Below, one piece after another: positions 1 to 11,690 of a stretch of DNA of 64,000 nt. The DNA is taken from contig NC_068569.1 in assembly GCF_025698545.1 (NCBI RefSeq), positions 2,046,001 to 2,110,000 on the forward strand, read 5' to 3'. The position numbers and the translations under genes were made by a program. The DNA is from Gossypium raimondii. Lineage: Eukaryota; Streptophyta; Magnoliopsida; Malvales; Malvaceae. The notes below the pieces were generated by a model. The model was not told the origin of the DNA. It did not search any database and worked only from the letters and a program-made list of their open reading frames with translations. Every line of letters begins with the position of its first letter. Position 1 is the stretch's first letter.

Positions 1-480
1 ATTTGCTGAATCAAATAGGTAAATATATTAAGATAGAAAAAGGGCAATATATTTTAATATAATATTCGATGAATTGACGTTCAATATTACATCTGGTAAT
101 TTCAGTCAAATTCATACTAGTGGATATACATACATAAGTAAACGCAAATAGTTTAGCAGCTAAGCTTATATCTTAATTAGTAGTAAATTAGAAAGAGAGA
201 GATAGTTCTTACAAATCACAAGGCTTGAGCTAAGCACACAACATGATCGACGAAATACCAACATGATCGACGAAATACTCCAAAGAAAGAAAGATCTTGT
301 ATAGCATCATGAGCAATCAGCCTTGCAACTTTTTTTTTTTAATTAAAAAAAATTCGAAGAGTGACTGCTCATGATGTTATATCATTTTTCATCAATGATG
401 AGATCTCTTGTGTTTTTAATCTTTTTTCTTTTTATTTTTTTTCATCTTCTAATAGTTCTAAATAAAGCCTAGTAATTCTC
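1..480. other. 3' flank of the bHLH gene
   Basis: AT-rich DNA downstream of the bHLH68-like stop codon. It probably includes that gene's 3' UTR, which is read on the minus strand. It holds a 20-bp tandem duplication (241-260 and 261-279) and an inverted repeat (302-319 with 362-379, 16 of 18 positions pairing by eye) around an A/T-rich loop. No further gene is seen. Confidence 0.5.
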
Positions 481-2587
481 CTATCGGAAAAATCCAGCAC
501 CCAGAGCAGGTGGAGGTGCCCAGTAATCAGCTCCATTGTCACCACTCCATACTTCAAGCGTGCATGATACTGGAACCAAGCACAGCCCTCTACTCCTCAG
601 GTCTTTCTTTGCTTCTTCTTTACAATCCTTCAAAATGGCCAAACAAAACAATAAATAAATAAATGAACTTTTTTAATCATGCATAGTAAAGAAGAAAGTA
701 ATCTATAAAGCTGAGAACGTCTTTTAATCTTTATTGGTTATAAAGCTTTTCTCTTTCAAAATTCCCTCCCCCCAAGTTTCATTTTGAGGTAATGGATCCA
801 ATAAAGCTTAATTATTACCTGACCAAAACATTTTACAGTAATCATTAAGCAATAAATACTATCTTATTTCTCCACATACGCAGAGAGAGATTTTATTTTT
901 ATTGGGAAGGACGATGTAGTTTTTTCTCTTACAGATTGTTGTTGGTGCCTCATGTTAGCTGATCCACTGCCCAAGTAAGGTAAGCTGAGAGCCTATTTTC
1001 AAGGAGAGAAGGAATTAAATTAATTGTGAGAGGCTGAATGAAACTTTAAACAGTGTGTGTGCTATCACTGTCACTGCTGGTTCATGGTTGTTTGCAAAAA
1101 ATTAAGAAAAGAAAAACATCACCTCAATTTGACTCTGAAGGAATCTGATGTACCCAATAGCTTCTGACAATACAGACGCTGTGTCAGTCTGCAAAAGGGA
1201 GAAAATAAAAAAGCATATATTATACCACACACACCATTTTAAACCTTCAAAGTCATATTTAATGGCTTTCTTTCTGTTTATGTTTCGCTGTGTGTGCTTG
1301 AAGTAAAGAAAGAAAAAAAAGAGCTTCTTTATGGGTTTTCTGCATAAAGAATATAAATGTTTTGATTCCATTAATTTCAATCAATCTGCAAAAAAAAAAA
1401 AAAAAACTAAACTTTTGACTCTTCATTGATTACACCTTATATTATACCTTCCCGAATGGAGAAACTAGCTGGTGAAGTGATGTAATCCTGTCTCCTAATT
1501 TTTCCTTCCTCACCTGTTGATGAATAAATTATTTTTGGTCACTAAAATATGTTGCTCCGATCGATAAAAGAATATGTATTTATTGAGCATTACCTTTAAG
1601 GTAGATTGGGTTGCAGAAGGTTGAACCCTAGGCTTCTTCAATGGCCCCCCTGTTGCAGTGCTGTTACACTACATAGAAGAAGGAAAAGATGAGACTTTTG
1701 ATTTTACAGCAATCTGCAACTAACCTTGTTTTTTTTAAAAATACTATTCATATCAACCACCGGTTTGTACTTTGTACTTTACCAAACTACAACAATAGAC
1801 TATGAATTTTGATATAAACTTCAAATATATATCAGCAGAAAAATGTTATTTATTCGATTTTGTTTGTTTGTTTTTTTTATTCCTCCCTCTCTCTTACCTC
1901 AGAAGACCGATCTGGCTGTGGCTGCCTCCCATGTTCAGCTTTGTTGCCTGAAAAATCCAACATGTTACTGCTGAAACTTGTGACACTGGACTTAGGTGAT
2001 GAAGCAGCTGACGATATCTGGTGAAACCAAGCTGGTTTATTCGCCTGGTGATGATGAAAATCTTCACTTGCATGTCCATACACATAGCTGCTTGCAGAGT
2101 TTTCTTGTTTCACATCCACAACAGAATTAGCATTTGAGACTTGGTGTAACGCTTGAAACTGTCCTATATCACCCCCCTTTTCTTCTTCTCCTACCAATCC
2201 ACCCCTAAAAAGCAAACACTCGTCAGTAAATTAATTAAAGATCGAACCCGGTAACATGCATGGTACATATGTATAATACAAAGCTTTCTTAAGAGAGAGA
2301 GAGAGTTACAAGAGAAGTTGACTCCATGACTCAGGAAGCTCCTGGTTATTATCATGCCAAGAAGGAACGGGAAGTGAAGAAGATGAAGAAGACGAAGAAG
2401 AAGAAGTGGGTGTGTGAGAGAAGAAAGTAGTGGGAGGAGGATGCAAGAAAGGAGAAGGTGCTGCCGCCACTGCCGCCGCTTGTTGGTGATGATGAGTTGG
2501 TGGGCGCATGGTGTTGATGTTCCACCAGTTAGGGTTTCCGGCCATCAGTTGCTGCACCGGTGAGCTCTGCAACACACCTCGGTTCAT
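481..2587 (-). CDS. bHLH68-like: bHLH transcription factor, bHLH68-like
   Basis: Nuclear transcription factor of the plant bHLH68/112/123 subfamily. Seven exons on the minus strand: 2587-2310, 2204-1898, 1668-1594, 1513-1448, 1188-1123, 992-933 and 627-481. All introns are GT-AG and the joined frame encodes 332 residues. The N-terminus ([15 protein letters not shown], then NWWN) is diagnostic of bHLH68. The bHLH region spans exons 3-5: KKPRVQ at 206-211, VRKEKLGDR at 221-229, then a second helix with [20 protein letters not shown]. By my alignment the Glu that contacts E-boxes in ordinary bHLH proteins is Leu219, so the basic region is atypical, as in other family members. The C-terminus ([21 protein letters not shown]) is typical. 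Oddity: exon 6 ends at a donor right after NMRHQQQS, and I cannot find the FPEDPGQLL-type segment that relatives carry here. The N-terminal half has Ala-, Pro- and Ser-rich runs. Confidence 0.93.
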
Positions 2588-2596
2588 GGCCTTATG

Positions 2597-2643
2597 AATC
2601 TTATCTAAAGAAGAAGAAGAAGAAGAAGATGATGATGATGATC
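2597..2643 (-). repeat. Triplet repeats in bHLH 5' leader
   Basis: GAA then GAT triplet runs on the plus strand, read as ATC then TTC on the coding strand. They end about ten bases before the bHLH start codon, so they lie in the probable 5' UTR. CT/CAT-rich leaders are common in plant regulatory genes. Confidence 0.7.
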
Positions 2644-4440
2644 ACTAGAAAACTTTCTCTTTTCCTCCTGGTTTTCCTTTCACTTTCCCTTTTATGAAAC
2701 TACAACTCTCCCAAAACAAGTGTTTGTAGAAACTTTGAGAGCTCTTCTTCCCACTCTTTATTTATTTATTTATTTTTTAAAGGTGTATTTACTTGAAGGA
2801 ATTTGAATCAATGGAGGTTTTTGGGAAAACTTTGTTTTTTTCTTTCTTTGATTTCTTTATTGCATTGCCTTTTTCTTTCTCCTTTTATTTTATGTGTTTC
2901 TTTACTCTCATTGCTTTTCTTTTTTTTTTTGGCCCTGCTTTTGCTTTATCTCAAAGTGGGTCAGAAAAGAAAAAGGTAGAAGCCATTCCCAATTTCTAAT
3001 TATTTAAAACAACCTCAAATCGTATTTAAAAGAATTAACCTACATAGCTAATACAACTTTTGGGACACCCTTTTTCATCATGTCTACCCATACCTAATTT
3101 GCTACTGATTACTACACATAACAACATAAACATTCGTATTATTGGGCAAGGCAGACTTCTTAAGTTTTTATTCACCTGTATATGTTATGAATAAATTTTA
3201 AAAACAAATCAATTTTTGTATTTTTATCAAATTTAAATATTATTACAATTTTAATTATGTTTTAATATGTTTAAATTTGAACATGCAATACTAACAACCT
3301 CTTAACCTAGTGTACAAACAATTGTCCTTTACACCTATTTATAATAAAATTAAACATTCAATTTTTTAATAAATAAATAAAATATAGTTTAATTAATACA
3401 CAAAATCATGGCTTACATAAAAGAAATATATACGGCAATAGAGAGGGGTAGCTAGATAGGTTGCTCTACATCACAATCCATGGTGTGGGTATGGGCAAGT
3501 ATGATTTCTAAGTTGAAATTAAGATTTGATTTGTCTTGTCTTAATATAGTGGTTTCCTTAATTATGGGCTTACAAACATTATCCATTTGGTTACTACATC
3601 CACTTTCCTGCTGTCTGTGTTTTGGTTTTGAAGCTACAATGTTGCTTAATGAGGGCAGACATTTTGGAAAATCCAAATGCTAACTATCGTATTAATTAAA
3701 ACAACATTTCATAAACAAACATGTAATTATTGCATTCATTATCTGTGTCCTTAATGAAAACAATAAATTTTAAATAACAATTTCCTATACTTAATAATCT
3801 ATAATCATACATCATTATATTTTTTACACGTGAAACAATATTTCATATTTTAATAATTAAAGCTGGGTCAATTAAATAGGTAATATCTAAATTTTATATT
3901 TTTCAAGATTTTAGAATTTAGTCCCTTTACTTTTTCAATTTTAAAATTTAAGATAAACTCTTAACACTGTTAAATTTTTAATGTTATATTTTGAAATTAA
4001 AAAAAACTTATATTTTGAAATTAAAAAAACTTACTTGTTAGCGGCAATTAAAAATGACATTATAATTAACTGAATTTAATAAAAATTAACAATGTTAATA
4101 ATTTGGCCTAATTTTAAAATTTAATAACTAGAAAAACTACGTTCTTGAAAATAAAATATACAAAATTAATTTTAAAATTTTAAAATAATATAAAGATTTA
4201 TAACATTTTTTATTTTTATTTTTATAAAATATCAAAATGAAATTAAGGTTAATAATTAATGACAATTAACTTTGCAACATAATATTAATATCAAAAGTAA
4301 AATATTTACGCTTTTTAAAATTCTTATATGTATATATACTATTTAAATACGGATTAAACTCAAACGTAGAAATAGATGAGAAGCTTATGGTTATATACAA
4401 AAAATTATTTATATATTTTAAAATATTTATACGTATAATG
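2644..4440. other. Upstream flank of bHLH gene, gene-free
   Basis: AT-rich spacer upstream of the bHLH gene, so part of it is presumably its promoter. Short reading frames here (for example near 2793-2999 and 3452-3683) are low-complexity or lie on both strands at once and look non-coding. From about 3855 to 4210 there are short phrases (GAATTTAGTCCCTTTAC, TTGGCCTAATTTTAAAATTTAA) like those ending the element near 47.0-47.5 kb. This may be a decayed copy of that repeat. Confidence 0.4.
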
Positions 4441-4471
4441 TTTAGGAGTAGAGTAATGTAGCGGTAGTAAA

Positions 4472-4479
4472 TGACGTCA
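4472..4479. promoter_or_regulatory. TGACGTCA palindrome (bZIP C-box)
   Basis: A perfect TGACGTCA palindrome, the classical C-box/CRE bound by plant bZIP factors. It lies 1.9 kb upstream of the bHLH68-like start codon, in a locally more GC-rich block (about 4440-4780). The motif is seen directly; activity is inference. Confidence 0.35.
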
Positions 4480-4494
4480 TGATGATGGAAAGGA

Positions 4495-4500
<6 letters not shown>

Positions 4501-4559
<59 letters not shown>
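4501..4559. repeat. (TTA)n microsatellite
   Basis: Uninterrupted run of about twenty TTA/ATT triplets. It creates artificial Asn-only or Ile-only reading frames on the minus strand, which are not genes. It is likely length-polymorphic. Confidence 0.95.
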
Positions 4560-4895
4560 GTGAACAAACTGAAGGAAAATAGAGGGGAGGGTGGGTTTGG
4601 AATAATATAATAGTAAACCGCTAAACGTGGGATAAATGAATGAAAAAATGTGAGCTGCCCGTGACCGTGAGAGGACCAACACGCCACACTTTTCAAGAGG
4701 TCAATGTCTAGGGCTTAGATAGATACCCCTATGCCAAGCTCTCGCCCCTCAGGGCCTTCAACAGAATGACTGCAATTTCCAACATGAATATTTTTTCCCC
4801 CCATTTTTTTAAAGAAATATAAAAAAAAAATAGGCTTGTTTACTTGATGGTATTATAACATTTTTTTCATTTTCTGGTCAAATTATTAGGCTTTT

Positions 4896-5460
4896 TTTTC
4901 ATATATATGAAATAAAAATTAATTAGTAAAATAGATGGAATTGTAGATTAATTAGTGAAATAGTTGAACTCGGCACCTGGGGCACCCAACTTCAATTTAT
5001 CTTGAAACTGTAATAAAATTATAAGGGACCATTTGTGATATTATTCCTTTCTTTTAATTAAGAGTAAGAATAGCTTGTTTCTATGTTTTGGACTAAAAGT
5101 TAAATAATATCACAAATGGTCCTCGTGATTTTATCACATTTTCAAGATGAATTCTTAAAAAATAATTAATGAAATAAATCTCATATTTACTTGTAGTTCT
5201 CACCAAATTCTTGGCTTGAAAACTATTAATATTGCATTGTAGCTTAAAAGAAAAACAATTGAAACTAACTAAAATTAGCTATTATGAAAGTTTGATAATA
5301 TGTGGGGACTATTTATGATATTTTCCCATTTTCATTTGAGCTCGAAAAACATGTATAGAAGGCTTCACCTAGAGGTGCCGGCTTCAACTATTTCACTAAT
5401 TAATGTACAACTCCATTTATTTTATTAATTAATCTTTTTATTTCATATATAGGGAATAAA
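4896..5460. mobile_element. Foldback/MITE-like element with nested inverted repeats
   Basis: The outer arms, about 4900-4980 and 5371-5452, are inverted copies of one another over roughly 80 bases. Shared phrases include GAAATAGTTGAA and CGGCACCT. Inside is a second inverted pair, 5001-5044 and 5104-5146, sharing GGACCATTTGTGATATTA. A further partial copy lies near 5303-5326. There is no coding capacity. Long arms with nested palindromes fit a non-autonomous DNA transposon of foldback or Mutator-like type. I could not identify a target-site duplication, so the exact ends and superfamily are open. Confidence 0.6.
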
Positions 5461-6689
5461 AACCCAAATTATTTTATTTATACTCGTATGCAATTGATTT
5501 TCTTTATTTTATTTCACACTTCTATTTTTAGGAATAAATGTTTGTTTGTTTCTCTGGGGGAGGGTGGGTGGATAGTCAGTTTGGTTTTATTATATATACT
5601 AAGTGATTCGAATAATTGATATATTCTTAAACAAATATTGATATAAAAAAGGATTTTTATGAATTGCAATAACAGAGTAAAGCTCAAACAACAATCGAAT
5701 TAATGTAACTCAATTTAGACTAAACTTGAAAAGATAAATACTCTTAACCATCAAGTCAATAATTTTGAAATAATATGTTTGAGCGATAATAATTAGTGTT
5801 AATTAAAATGGTATTGTAATAAAAAAAAAACAAGATATCCTCTTGGAATTAATGAGATTATTCCATGACAAACATTCCCTTAGATACGCATTTCAACGCT
5901 GCAAACAAACAAGCATTAAAAAAACCCCTTAAATCCCGAGCTAATCTGACAATCTACTTAACCACCAAACAACAAAGAATGGAACAAACACCTCTCTTGT
6001 CTTCTGCTTCTTTCTTTTGTATTCTCTCCTTTGCTTGTTTGATAGCAACACTAAAAATGAATAATGTGGATTTAAATTTTATTAATTTAAACCAATTAAA
6101 ATCATTTTCAAATTATAATGTTAAATGAATTATTTAATTTTATGGCACAAATTTAGAAAAACTGATCTTGACGTCTTTCAATTGGCATATGAATCACTTG
6201 CTGCACCTTGTTGTTTAATTAAGGCAAGTTGTAAATTAATAAATATTAATGGGATTTTTGGTTTATTGGGGTAGGGGTTCAATTTTTCTTTTAAAAGTTG
6301 AGTTTTATTTAAATACTATATCATTTATGAGTAAGTTTGGATATTTTTCAATTATTTTTTATTGTATTTGAGATTAGTTAATTTTGATGATAATTATTTC
6401 GGTACATACTATTATTTGTATTTAAGTATAATGGTAATGCACATTACACTTTCAAGTGTAAAACTCAAATTCGACCCTTGAATATGACATTATTAAAAGG
6501 AACAACTATGAACTCGAAATTAATTAGTTTTTATAGACCATAAAAGATATGAAAGCACGGACATAGTTAAGGCGGCAAGCAATGGCCGTGCCCTTAACCC
6601 CTAACAGCAAATATGTCTTTTTTCGCGTGTGAATAAAATAAAACACTTTACAAAAAATTAGAAAGAGTCTAAAGGAGAAACTATATATA
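5461..6689. other. AT-rich spacer, nothing recognised
   Basis: No gene, RNA or well-bounded repeat is recognised. A short frame at 5865-6128 encodes a low-complexity, Lys/Asn-rich peptide with no motif and is treated as chance. Confidence 0.4.
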
Positions 6690-7105
6690 ACTGAAAGCCT
6701 TCCCCTCTGTCAAAAGCCAACTTGGCAATGTGGTCAGCTTCGGCGTTATCTTCTCTAAGGACATGTTCAATTGACCAATTCTCTACACCTTGCAAAAGTT
6801 GAGTTATATATGCGTTTGATTATTGTTGAATTTGACCGCTTTGACAACGCTTCCTTGATAACTCCAATAACTTCCATGTTATTTGTTTGTACCAATATCT
6901 TGTCATGTTGTCTTCTTTGCACCAATGTCACACCATAAACAATGCCCTGCAATTCAGTTTCAAAAACCTAACATTTTCCCAATCTACGATTAAACCCAAG
7001 GATCCAGCTCGCATTGTAATCTCTCAAAACTCCTCTTGCAGCATCGCATCTTATGTTGATCTCAACAACTCCATCGGTTTTTAAATGAATCCACCCTTTT
7101 GTTTC
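6690..7105 (-). pseudogene. RNase H-like (RVT_3) fragment, retroelement-derived
   Basis: Read on the minus strand, the segment carries the order of a plant RNase H-like domain. It has WIHLKTDG near 7090, a glycine/valine-containing strand, an internal ETELQGIVYG helix near 6950, then HVLREDNAEADHIAKLA near 6710-6760. These are the landmarks of the RVT_3 domain found in plant LINE-type elements and in dispersed host copies. The reading frame is interrupted between the first and middle parts, and no reverse transcriptase lies beside it, so this is a decayed fragment. The bulk of the domain is covered. A LINE origin is inferred from the domain type. Confidence 0.65.
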
Positions 7106-8862
7106 CACCATCCCCTCTCTCGAGACTTGTCTTACAGAACCTCATCCTTTACGAATAAAAATAAATTTATAAATTTTAAATTAATATAACGATAAAATTA
7201 TACTCTCTAAAATACTTTTTTTTAACTTCACCCCACCCCTCGTATATATGTTAAATTAAAATATTCATATCGAAATAAACAGTTGATGTGATGTTTCAAA
7301 CCTCAAATCGGCATTGGCCATGTTGTAGTTTTGTTTGAACTCCAATAATATTACCCCATCAAAGGTTTTCTTTTTTCTTCCCCTTTTTTGGGGTTCCATA
7401 CTGGTTCGTGCTTTGAGCATTGGATTCCTCTAATCACATGCTTTTGTACTAATAAATTTAGCAATTACGATTAATTAAAGCCATAATTATTCTTCTTTGT
7501 GATCCCAAGACCGCTTCTATATATCTTTATAATAAATGCCTGCCTGCCTACCCTAAAACCCTCGCTTCCATCCTAAACCAAACAAAAGGAGGGGAAATCT
7601 ATAATTAGTAGGTGAAATTTTCACCTAATTATAATTAAAGGTTAAAACAGTTTTAGACTAAAATCGTAATTTTAATTTTATACACAACTAAATTATATCA
7701 CTCCTATTATTGATATAGATGAATAATAATATTTTAAAGCATTAATCACGAATTTGCATACCTTCTTTTAACTAAATGTCAACAAACGAATAGAAAATAA
7801 AAAAGATTAAACTAATTTTGTCGCTAATCTATGCCGTGTTTTATTAGTATTGATGTCATTCTCAATCGGATCACCAACTCGACCGCAATCAAAATAAGTT
7901 ATACTATTTCGAGAATATTTTAGTCTTTTCATTTTAACAAAAACAAATAAAAATAGGCACATGGCAAGATTTGAACTCACACCCATTAAATTAGTAAAAT
8001 ATTAAATTTACTACTCAATTAAAGTTTTATTTTGATGTATTTATACATCAAATTTTTATCTTAACATGCACAATTTATTATTTCCACTATTGTATATATT
8101 AATAATGTTAATTGAATTGGTGTCACAAGTCAACTCGACACTAACTCATAATTGATGACAAAATCAATATAAATAATTGCAATGCATTTGGTATTGTTTA
8201 CTTGATGTGTTTAGTTTTGTTTTACTCATAATTTAATCTAATTATTTTATTTCAATATCATACATATTTCATGTGTTAATATAATTAATTAGTTTCAAAT
8301 TATATGTTTTATTATTTATTAAATTTTTTTTAAATACTCATCTATATTTTAAATTCGTGATTTTAACACGCATACACCACAACTGAGATTTTTGTTTAGG
8401 TGTCTAAATAAGGTTGAAGTTGCATTATTTAGGTTGAAAGTAATTGTAAGATACGTTTATATTAAACATCTTTCAGCTTTGTTGGCTTGAATTGCACGCA
8501 CTTCAAAGAATCCAATCAATCTTATATATACAAATTTTTTTTCATCGGCCAAAATACAAATTGAATTTCTTAGGTATGGTTTAAATACATTTTCATCATC
8601 GTTTTTTAAAAATTGCAGACCAGAAATTTAATGTTGGGACCTTTGGACATAAGCTAACTTTGTCGTGCACAGGGATGAAATAGGAAATGCCAGCCATGGA
8701 GCAGGTGGAATTAAAACTACAGGAAGCACTTAATCTCTTAATACAAGCAAAGCCAGTTGCATCCTGAAACTGGTAAAAGATTTTCCAAGGTCCTTTGAAA
8801 ATTTATAAAAGTTACAAGATAAAATTATAAAATTCTCTTTTGGCTTTCAAAGAATGTATACT
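7106..8862. other. AT-rich spacer
   Basis: No gene recognised. It contains one weak tRNA-like/SINE-like match, listed separately (7960-8025). The rest is AT-rich DNA with simple runs. Confidence 0.4.
7960..8025 (-). mobile_element. Possible tRNA-derived SINE remnant
   Basis: On the minus strand, TTTAATTGAGTAGTAA resembles a degraded tRNA A-box. About 35 bases later GAGTTCAAATC resembles a B-box. The spacing fits a Pol III promoter of a plant SINE. Both boxes are degenerate and no tail or target duplication was found, so this is tentative. Confidence 0.3.
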
Positions 8863-9186
8863 TCAAATATGTTCCCGTTTTTTTTTTTTTTTTTTTGCCT
8901 TTGTCCCCGTCCACAATGTAAAATTGAGTGTGCCATCAATTTTCTTTGTTAGAGTAGCTAAAATTGCTAGAGAATCAGTAACAAGATCCTTCCTTTCCGA
9001 ATCGTTCACAAGATTCAGCAACAGAGGAACAACCATAAATGCAAGAACGCCCTCCAACGGGTGCACTAGGAGTCCAAAAATCGCAACCAATGCATTACGC
9101 TTGCAATGATGCTTTTCATTCTTAACTAACTTTACTAATTCTAAACCCGTGTTGGGATGATGATCAGGGCGTTCATTGCCCCACAT
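8863..9186 (-). pseudogene. U-box/ARM-repeat (PUB18/19-like) gene fragment
   Basis: One open stretch of about 107 codons on the minus strand encodes LELVKLVKNEKHHCKRNALVAIFGLL, then a shortened linker, then VPLLLNLVNDSERKDLVTDSLAILATL and KIDGT. From memory this matches the C-terminal ARM-repeat region of plant PUB18/PUB19 E3 ubiquitin ligases, where the linker reads roughly NHWRVLAAGAVPLLV. Here that linker looks partly deleted. The U-box and most ARM repeats are absent, and the frame runs into a poly-Lys stretch from a T-rich tract. It is therefore a truncated fragment in intergenic DNA. Family assignment is moderately sure; absence of function is inferred. Confidence 0.5.
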
Positions 9187-11394
9187 GTGGTCTAGATTCT
9201 AGTCACGTTAATTGCGTTGCTGTTAAGGTTTTACTTTTCTCTTATAATTCACAAAAAAAAAAAACATTTACTAATTCTAAAATAACCTAAGGATTTTCAT
9301 CCATCAAAGATTCTCCGCAACCAAAGTGAGATAAAGAAAGATGTTGGCGGGGAAGTGCTTAATATAACATGGAGGAGGGAGATTCAAACGATGCCTTTTG
9401 GAGTTAGGAGAAGAAGAAGGAAAAAAAGGTTATCATCACACTGTCAATAGTAGTTAATAGTTAAGTAATTATAACATAACAAATCAACGATATTAGTAAT
9501 CATATGATAACTTTTTTTAAATTCGACGTCCGAGAGATAATTTAAACCACATATATTATTAAACTTGTAACTTTTCTAATTAAGATCGGATTAAAGATTT
9601 CCATTTTTATTTTTATTTTGATGGGATATATCCATAAAAGATAAATACCCTTAAAAGTATAATTTAAATTTTTTTGAGTCATTATGAACTAGTATCACGA
9701 TTAATCAACTAAGTTAGGGTTTCGTATGCAACAGAAAGTGTTAAAAATAATGACCGACAATATTAAAATAAGCAAATGTGAGTAAAGAAATTAAAAAGGA
9801 GGAGGAGGAAAATCAATCGCTCTCAATATGAATAATTAATCAGATTTCTCCTTTCTTTTTCTTATATATCCAACTAAAATACTGATCCCAATACGCTCTC
9901 ACACCAACCTTTTCTTTTCCTTTTTATTTATTTATTTTAATCCTTGTTTTTTTTTGTCTTCTTATATATATATAAAAATTATAATTTCCACTTTGTTGTT
10001 TTTCTTCCACTCAATCAGTTATATTGTTTTTTAATTCTATATAAGAATAATGAATTTGTGGTTCATTAATTTTGCACTATCTTTTTCACATAGCTTTCAT
10101 GTGTTGGAAAGTTAGTCCGCTAACATAGAATAAGTCAAAGGGCAAAGGCAAATAAATAGAGAGAAATAATTGCATCCAACTTTATTAGTTATGAGACAAG
10201 TGTTTTTTTAGAGTCATTTTCCTAAACTTTAGAAAAAGCTTTTAGATTTTGCACACTAAATTCTAAAATTCATTATTAAAAAAAAAGTTATTTGATCACA
10301 TAAGATGCTCCATCTTATTTTAAAAAAATTTAAGATAATGAGTTGTTAATATCATATGTGCATGCTTTTTTTACAAAATTTAAAATGAATGAATCTACTT
10401 GTAATTAAATTGCTTTTAATGTGCATATATAAATCATGTGTTAAAACTGAAACGCAAATTAAATTTAAAAATGGAAGTTATACATGATTTTGTATGTTTA
10501 TAGATGATAACAATGCTCATTAATGTTGGTTTCTATATGTGAATAATGCTTAAAATCTAATCATTATTTCTTTGATGACGATTTTAGCTTTTAGATTGAA
10601 GCACCTTCGTTAAGAAAAGGAAAGGAAAGGACAGGACAGGAAGAAAGTGGGTGGTTGTGGTAGTTGGATTTTAATTTTTCAAGACTAAATAAAAAATATT
10701 ATTTTTGTATAATAAGGAGGGGATAATAATGTTAGAATTTAAATCCTAAACTTTGGGATAAGAATAGGGGAGGGTTTTTTTAAAGTGTGAGAGCTTTAAT
10801 CATTGCTTCCACATTGTGTTGGTAATTAAATAAAACTATAAATTCTAGTCTCACAAAATTTGTCCCATTACAATATATATTATTCATACATGTCACCTCA
10901 ATATTGATTCTAGAGAGTTTGGAAAAACTTACAAAGGATTTTGGTATAGTGTTATTAAGATTAGGATAATCCCAAACATTTTTTTGAGCTGGAATTAAAT
11001 AATAAATGTTTGGGACATTAAATTATGATTTTATAATATATTAATTATAATTTGAATGAATAAGTATATATATATATATTTAAGGGTTAAAATGCATTTT
11101 AATATAATTTTATCATTTAATAGGATTTGTCCCGGACTCCATGTGTGCTAAAACTTAAATAAAAACTTTTATATTTTCTTATTATCAAAATTTTACTTAG
11201 TGATTTAATTGATCGATTTGACGGGACTTGAATGAGATAATTACTATAACAATACAAATTAATATTATTAAATTTACTTATAAATTCGAATCAAATTTAG
11301 AATATAATATTTTAAATACTAATTCAACTTGGATTAGCATTTAATGAATATATGGTTTTACATAAATTTAAGAATATGGTGGTGGCAGTAAATT
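9187..11394. other. AT-rich spacer, nothing recognised
   Basis: No gene, RNA or bounded repeat is recognised. Several short AT microsatellites occur (for example TATATATATAT near 11066). Confidence 0.4.
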
Positions 11395-11690
11395 GACGGG
11401 GAAGGAAGGATATTTCAGTAAAAAGGCCCCATCACCCGTGTGTTCTTTAAACATGGGATAATGATGGGTTTAGCCGAGTGTTGGGTCAAAATCAATTCAC
11501 AATTCAAAATACCATCATTAGATCCAACGGTGGACGATCGCTGAAGTTTAAGCAAATTAGTGCCCGAGCGAAGTACGAAAGGCAAAAAAGCGAAACTTAT
11601 TGACCTCACATGCCAGATCACGTGACTGATGGCCCATTAACACCAATGGGTCACTGGCCCACATCCTGCCACACGTGTGAACTACTGAAC
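11395..11690. promoter_or_regulatory. Promoter-like island without an adjacent gene
   Basis: This block is visibly richer in G+C than its surroundings and dense in plant promoter motifs. It has two CACGTG G-boxes (11619-11624 and 11672-11677), two GGCCCA elements (11631-11636 and 11656-11661), a CCAAT (11643-11647) and GATCCAACGGTGGA near 11520. The nearest supported genes are about 9 kb to the left and 11 kb to the right. It could be a relic promoter, a distal enhancer or the promoter of an unannotated non-coding RNA. The motifs are seen directly; function is inference. Confidence 0.35.

Noticed and set aside
1102-1380. 92-codon frame across a bHLH intron
   Set aside because: Only its end (1123-1188) is coding, as exon 5 of the bHLH gene. 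The rest is intron.
4266-4696. Two long minus-strand reading frames of 138 and 84 codons
   Set aside because: They exist only because the (TTA)n microsatellite reads as poly-Asn or poly-Ile. There is no motif or splice context.
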